From NCBI GenBank assembly GCA_017433375.1, contig JAFRHG010000003.1, positions 62,001-126,000 of the forward strand: DNA of 64,000 bases, in the 5' to 3' direction. Below the pieces are notes generated by a model. That model did not search any database. It worked only from the letters and a program-made list of their open reading frames with translations, and was not told the DNA's origin. Shown in pieces: positions 62,801 to 64,000 of this stretch; position 1 is the first letter of the stretch; each line of letters begins with the position of its first letter. The stretch is from Bacillota bacterium. GTDB lineage: Bacteria; Bacillota; Clostridia; Peptostreptococcales; Anaerovoracaceae. Position numbers and translations under genes: made by a program.

Positions 62801-63284
62801 CCGGATCGCCTACTACAAGGTCTACCATCCCCTGGAGTTCTATGCCGTCTGGTTTACGGCCAAGGTGGAGAATTTCGACGAAAAGACGATCCTCCAGGGC
62901 CAGAGGGCCATCGAGCGCAGGCTGGAGGAGATCGCCAAAGCGGGGACGGAAGTCTCCAAGAAGGAAGAGGCGGATGTCCCTGTGCTGGAGGTGGCCTGTG
63001 AGATGTGCGCCAGGGGCTTTGCCTTTGCGCCGGCCCGCCTGGGACGCTCCGACGCCACCAGATTCACCGTGGACGAGGGGAAGGTCCGCCTGCCCTTTGT
63101 GGCCATCAACGGGGTGGGGGAGAACGCGGCCCGTTCCCTGGCTGAAGGATACCGCCGGCAGCCCTACCTGACGGTGGAGGATGTGGGCGCCCGGGGCAGG
63201 GTCAACAAGGCGGCCCTGGAGGAGCTTCGGGCCCACGGCGTTCTGGAGGGACTTCCCGAAACGGCGCAGATCAGTTTATTTTAG
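59814..63284 (+). CDS. polC: DNA polymerase III alpha subunit, PolC type, lacking the exonuclease insert
   Basis: Replicative polymerase. The order is an N-terminal domain (1-90), a Gly/Asn/Ser linker, an OB fold (about 140-235), PHP (VELHAHTKMSAMDG at 249; TDHGVVQAFPDASHAA at 284), polymerase with CPKC and CPVC zinc pairs near 635-660 and the metal-binding PDIDLNFAGEYQ near 685, and a C-terminal tail ending ISLF. At 1156 residues it is about 280 shorter than typical PolC. The 3'-5' exonuclease that normally splits the PHP domain is missing: YGCEGYLLDD (306-315) runs after only 18 residues into HIIIFARNQQGLRNLY (334). The reading frame is intact. A decamer is at 63019-63028. Confidence 0.95.
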   Translation: MRSILQESIDFSQYRSCSPEQLQADVKGASLSKDSRVLSLALSLNMILQPEEQEQFRSRILRQIPGIRDVEIFLDYRDPINKRELDERRAAALAESEKKNGNGNGSSGSNGFRSRNGFSRKRKYTPAEGNRIMGGPISGEPIPIGQVNSESGKVVIDGELFRLSSITTRNDSKLAQLYVTDKRTSIPVKSFVVNEKWEEIENLLKPGDGVRIRGQAQWDPRDNCVTIMADALEKVDREERMDTWPEKRVELHAHTKMSAMDGMNDVVRMVETAEKWGHPAVAVTDHGVVQAFPDASHAAKEIKILYGCEGYLLDDRGLIGEDGTIDYRGRGTNHIIIFARNQQGLRNLYRLVSLSHLDYFYKKPRIPRSVLDNYREGLILGSACEAGEVFRAVLNDAPEEELEFLAGYYDYLEIQPLVNNSFLIDAGRVKDEEELRELNRKIVALGERYGKPVVATCDAHYFDAEEALYRRIIMAGQGFKDVEGDEGLFFRTTDEMMEEFAYLGEEKAYEVVIKNTNLIADMMEPMMPVPAGKFPPKIEGAEDYLKKACEERAARLYGSPLPDEIRQRLDRELNSIIDNGYAVMYRSAEMLVDKSLADGYLVGSRGSVGSSFAATMSGITEVNPLPPHYLCPKCKNLEWGDLQEYDCGVDMPDKVCPVCGTPYLKEGFNIPFETFLGFEANKEPDIDLNFAGEYQGTAQKYVEEIFGAKNVYKAGTIAAVKDKTAYGFVAKYFEERGISVNRVEMDRLTSCCAGVRRTSGQHPGGIIIVPEGHEIYEFCPVQHPANDVSSDVVTTHFDYHSIDQNLLKLDILGHDAPSMIRQLQDMTGVDPLTVPIKDPRVMSIFNGTDGLDIKDQDYKFTHGSYGIPEFGTPFVRQMLDDVKPTTFEELIRISGFSHGTDVWIGNARDLIVDKTATMKEAIATRDDIMNYLRKKGLPDSDAFTIMEKVRKGKGLTEEQEDLMVEKGVPDWYIESCKKIQYMFPRAHAVAYVIMSARIAYYKVYHPLEFYAVWFTAKVENFDEKTILQGQRAIERRLEEIAKAGTEVSKKEEADVPVLEVACEMCARGFAFAPARLGRSDATRFTVDEGKVRLPFVAINGVGENAARSLAEGYRRQPYLTVEDVGARGRVNKAALEELRAHGVLEGLPETAQISLF

Positions 63285-63313
63285 TTGCATTCGCCATTTC
63301 ACTGTGTTATCAT
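63285..63313 (+). promoter_or_regulatory. Promoter of the rimP-nusA unit
   Basis: TTGCAT (63285-63290), 17 bases, TATCAT (63308-63313), directly after the polC stop codon. Confidence 0.6.
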
Positions 63314-63339
63314 AGGCAATGCAGGTTAACGTTTTGAAA

Positions 63340-63366
63340 GAGTGGGTCCAAGCCCACTCTTCTTTT
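63340..63366 (+). terminator. Leader hairpin before rimP, terminator-like
   Basis: GAGTGGG and CCCACTC pair around TCCAAG (63340-63359), followed by TTCTTTT. Placed between the promoter and the rimP start, it probably acts as an attenuator. A similar short hairpin is common before rimP in Firmicutes, to my knowledge. Confidence 0.7.
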
Positions 63367-63381
63367 AGGGCATAAATCGGT

Positions 63382-63864
63382 ATGGCGAAAAAAAAGGTTA
63401 CCGCGGTGGCGGAAGAGCTTCTGAAGCCCTTCTTGGACCGTGAAGGCTATGAACTGTATCATACGGAATTCGTCAAGGAGGGCAGCGACTGGTTCCTGCG
63501 GGTCTACATCGACCGCCCCGAGGAAGCGGGCAGCGAAGCATGGATCGGCACGGAGGACTGCGAGAAGGTCAGCCGCTTCCTGAGCGAGGCCCTGGACGAG
63601 GCGGATCCCGTGGAACAGAACTACTACCTGGAGGTTTCCTCTCCGGGCATGGACCGGCCCCTGATCCGGCCGGATCATTACCGGCGGGCCCTGGGAAAGC
63701 AGGTGGATGTCCGCCTCTACCGGGGAAAGGACGGGAAGAAGGAGATCTCCGGCGTCCTGAATGACTTCGACGGGGAGAGGATCGTCCTGATCGACGAAGA
63801 GGACAAACGGTGGGAACTGGAACTGACAGAGATCGCCCGCGCCAGGCTGGCGGTCATTCTGTAA
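63382..63864 (+). CDS. rimP: Ribosome maturation factor RimP
   Basis: Assists 30S subunit assembly. The 160-residue protein has the two-domain RimP pattern with FVKEGSDWFLRVYIDRPE, DCEKVSRFLSEALDE and YYLEVSSPGMDRPLIRPDHY. The ribosome-binding site is weak. It leads into nusA after 35 bases, the classical start of the nusA-infB operon. Confidence 0.95.
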   Translation: MAKKKVTAVAEELLKPFLDREGYELYHTEFVKEGSDWFLRVYIDRPEEAGSEAWIGTEDCEKVSRFLSEALDEADPVEQNYYLEVSSPGMDRPLIRPDHYRRALGKQVDVRLYRGKDGKKEISGVLNDFDGERIVLIDEEDKRWELELTEIARARLAVIL

Positions 63865-63899
63865 CGATATAAGGTGTTGGAAAAACAGGAGGAACAGCA

Positions 63900-64000
63900 A
63901 TGAGTGATTTTATGAACGCGATCGACGATCTGATCAAAGAGAAGGGGCTGACGAAGGAAATCGTCATGGAAGCCATCGAATCAGCCCTGATTGCCGCCTA
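63900..64000 (+). CDS. nusA: Transcription termination/antitermination factor NusA (5' end only)
   Basis: The first 33 codons are in the window, reading MSDFMNAIDDLIKEKG, then LTKEIVMEAIESALIAA. This matches the NusA N-terminal domain. AGGAGG lies eight bases before the ATG at 63900. The gene runs off the right edge. Its position after rimP supports the call. Confidence 0.9.
   Translation, partial: MSDFMNAIDDLIKEKGLTKEIVMEAIESALIAA

Overview
The window looks like a chromosomal segment of a G+C-rich, low-GC-lineage Firmicute, most likely an anaerobic member of the Clostridia. The reasons are a PolC-type replicative polymerase, HrcA with a perfect CIRCE operator, an ECF-type riboflavin transporter behind an FMN riboswitch, single-chain PurL, and the gene orders rsmE-mtaB-HIT-rpsU-yqeY and pyrH-frr-uppS-cdsA-dxr-rseP-ispG-polC-rimP-nusA. 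The family cannot be fixed from sequence reading alone. Almost every core gene is on the + strand. No rRNA, tRNA, CRISPR array or transposase was seen.

Layout. 1-5073: end of a purine operon (purD, purL). 5050-6951 (-): a membrane protein. 7000-10885: rpsO with its leader, a polysaccharide deacetylase and pnp. 10910-13929: eutH, FMN riboswitch with ribU, serine acetyltransferase. 14010-15536 (-): gpmI. 15600-19894: folP and addA. 19946-24969: hrcA-grpE-dnaK-dnaJ heat-shock operon. About 24990-36620: an A+T-richer island holding a Fic protein and a complete type I restriction-modification system (hsdM, two hsdS, hsdR), a tyrosine recombinase between the two hsdS genes, a BRO-N protein and two unknown genes. 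The island separates dnaJ from its usual neighbours prmA and rsmE, which resume at 36641. 38405-41951: a 2-hydroxyacid dehydrogenase, mtaB, a HIT protein, rpsU and yqeY. 42028-47584: a coupled run of ygiQ, a solitary DNA methyltransferase, a HutD-membrane fusion and a THUMP RNA methyltransferase. 47581-50701: tetR, putP and a barnase/barstar pair. 50733-53498: a DUF5688 gene, a probable 28-residue peptide gene, 5-formyl-THF cyclo-ligase and larB. 53506-64000: the pyrH...nusA block, combining translation, phospholipid and isoprenoid synthesis, and replication.

Most notable signals: (1) the decamer GCAAAGGCAA occurs 19 times on the two strands, in different reading frames and twice in intergenic DNA, far above chance; (2) the hsdS/recombinase arrangement has 31- and 32-bp identical direct repeats, as expected of a specificity-switching restriction system; (3) PolC lacks the proofreading exonuclease insert normally found inside its PHP domain; (4) a promoter of a DUF5688 gene lies inside a perfect inverted repeat that could hide its ribosome-binding site only in read-through transcripts; (5) a compact minus-strand gene near 51.7 kb has its own promoter, ribosome-binding site, a 28-codon amphipathic peptide and a terminator.
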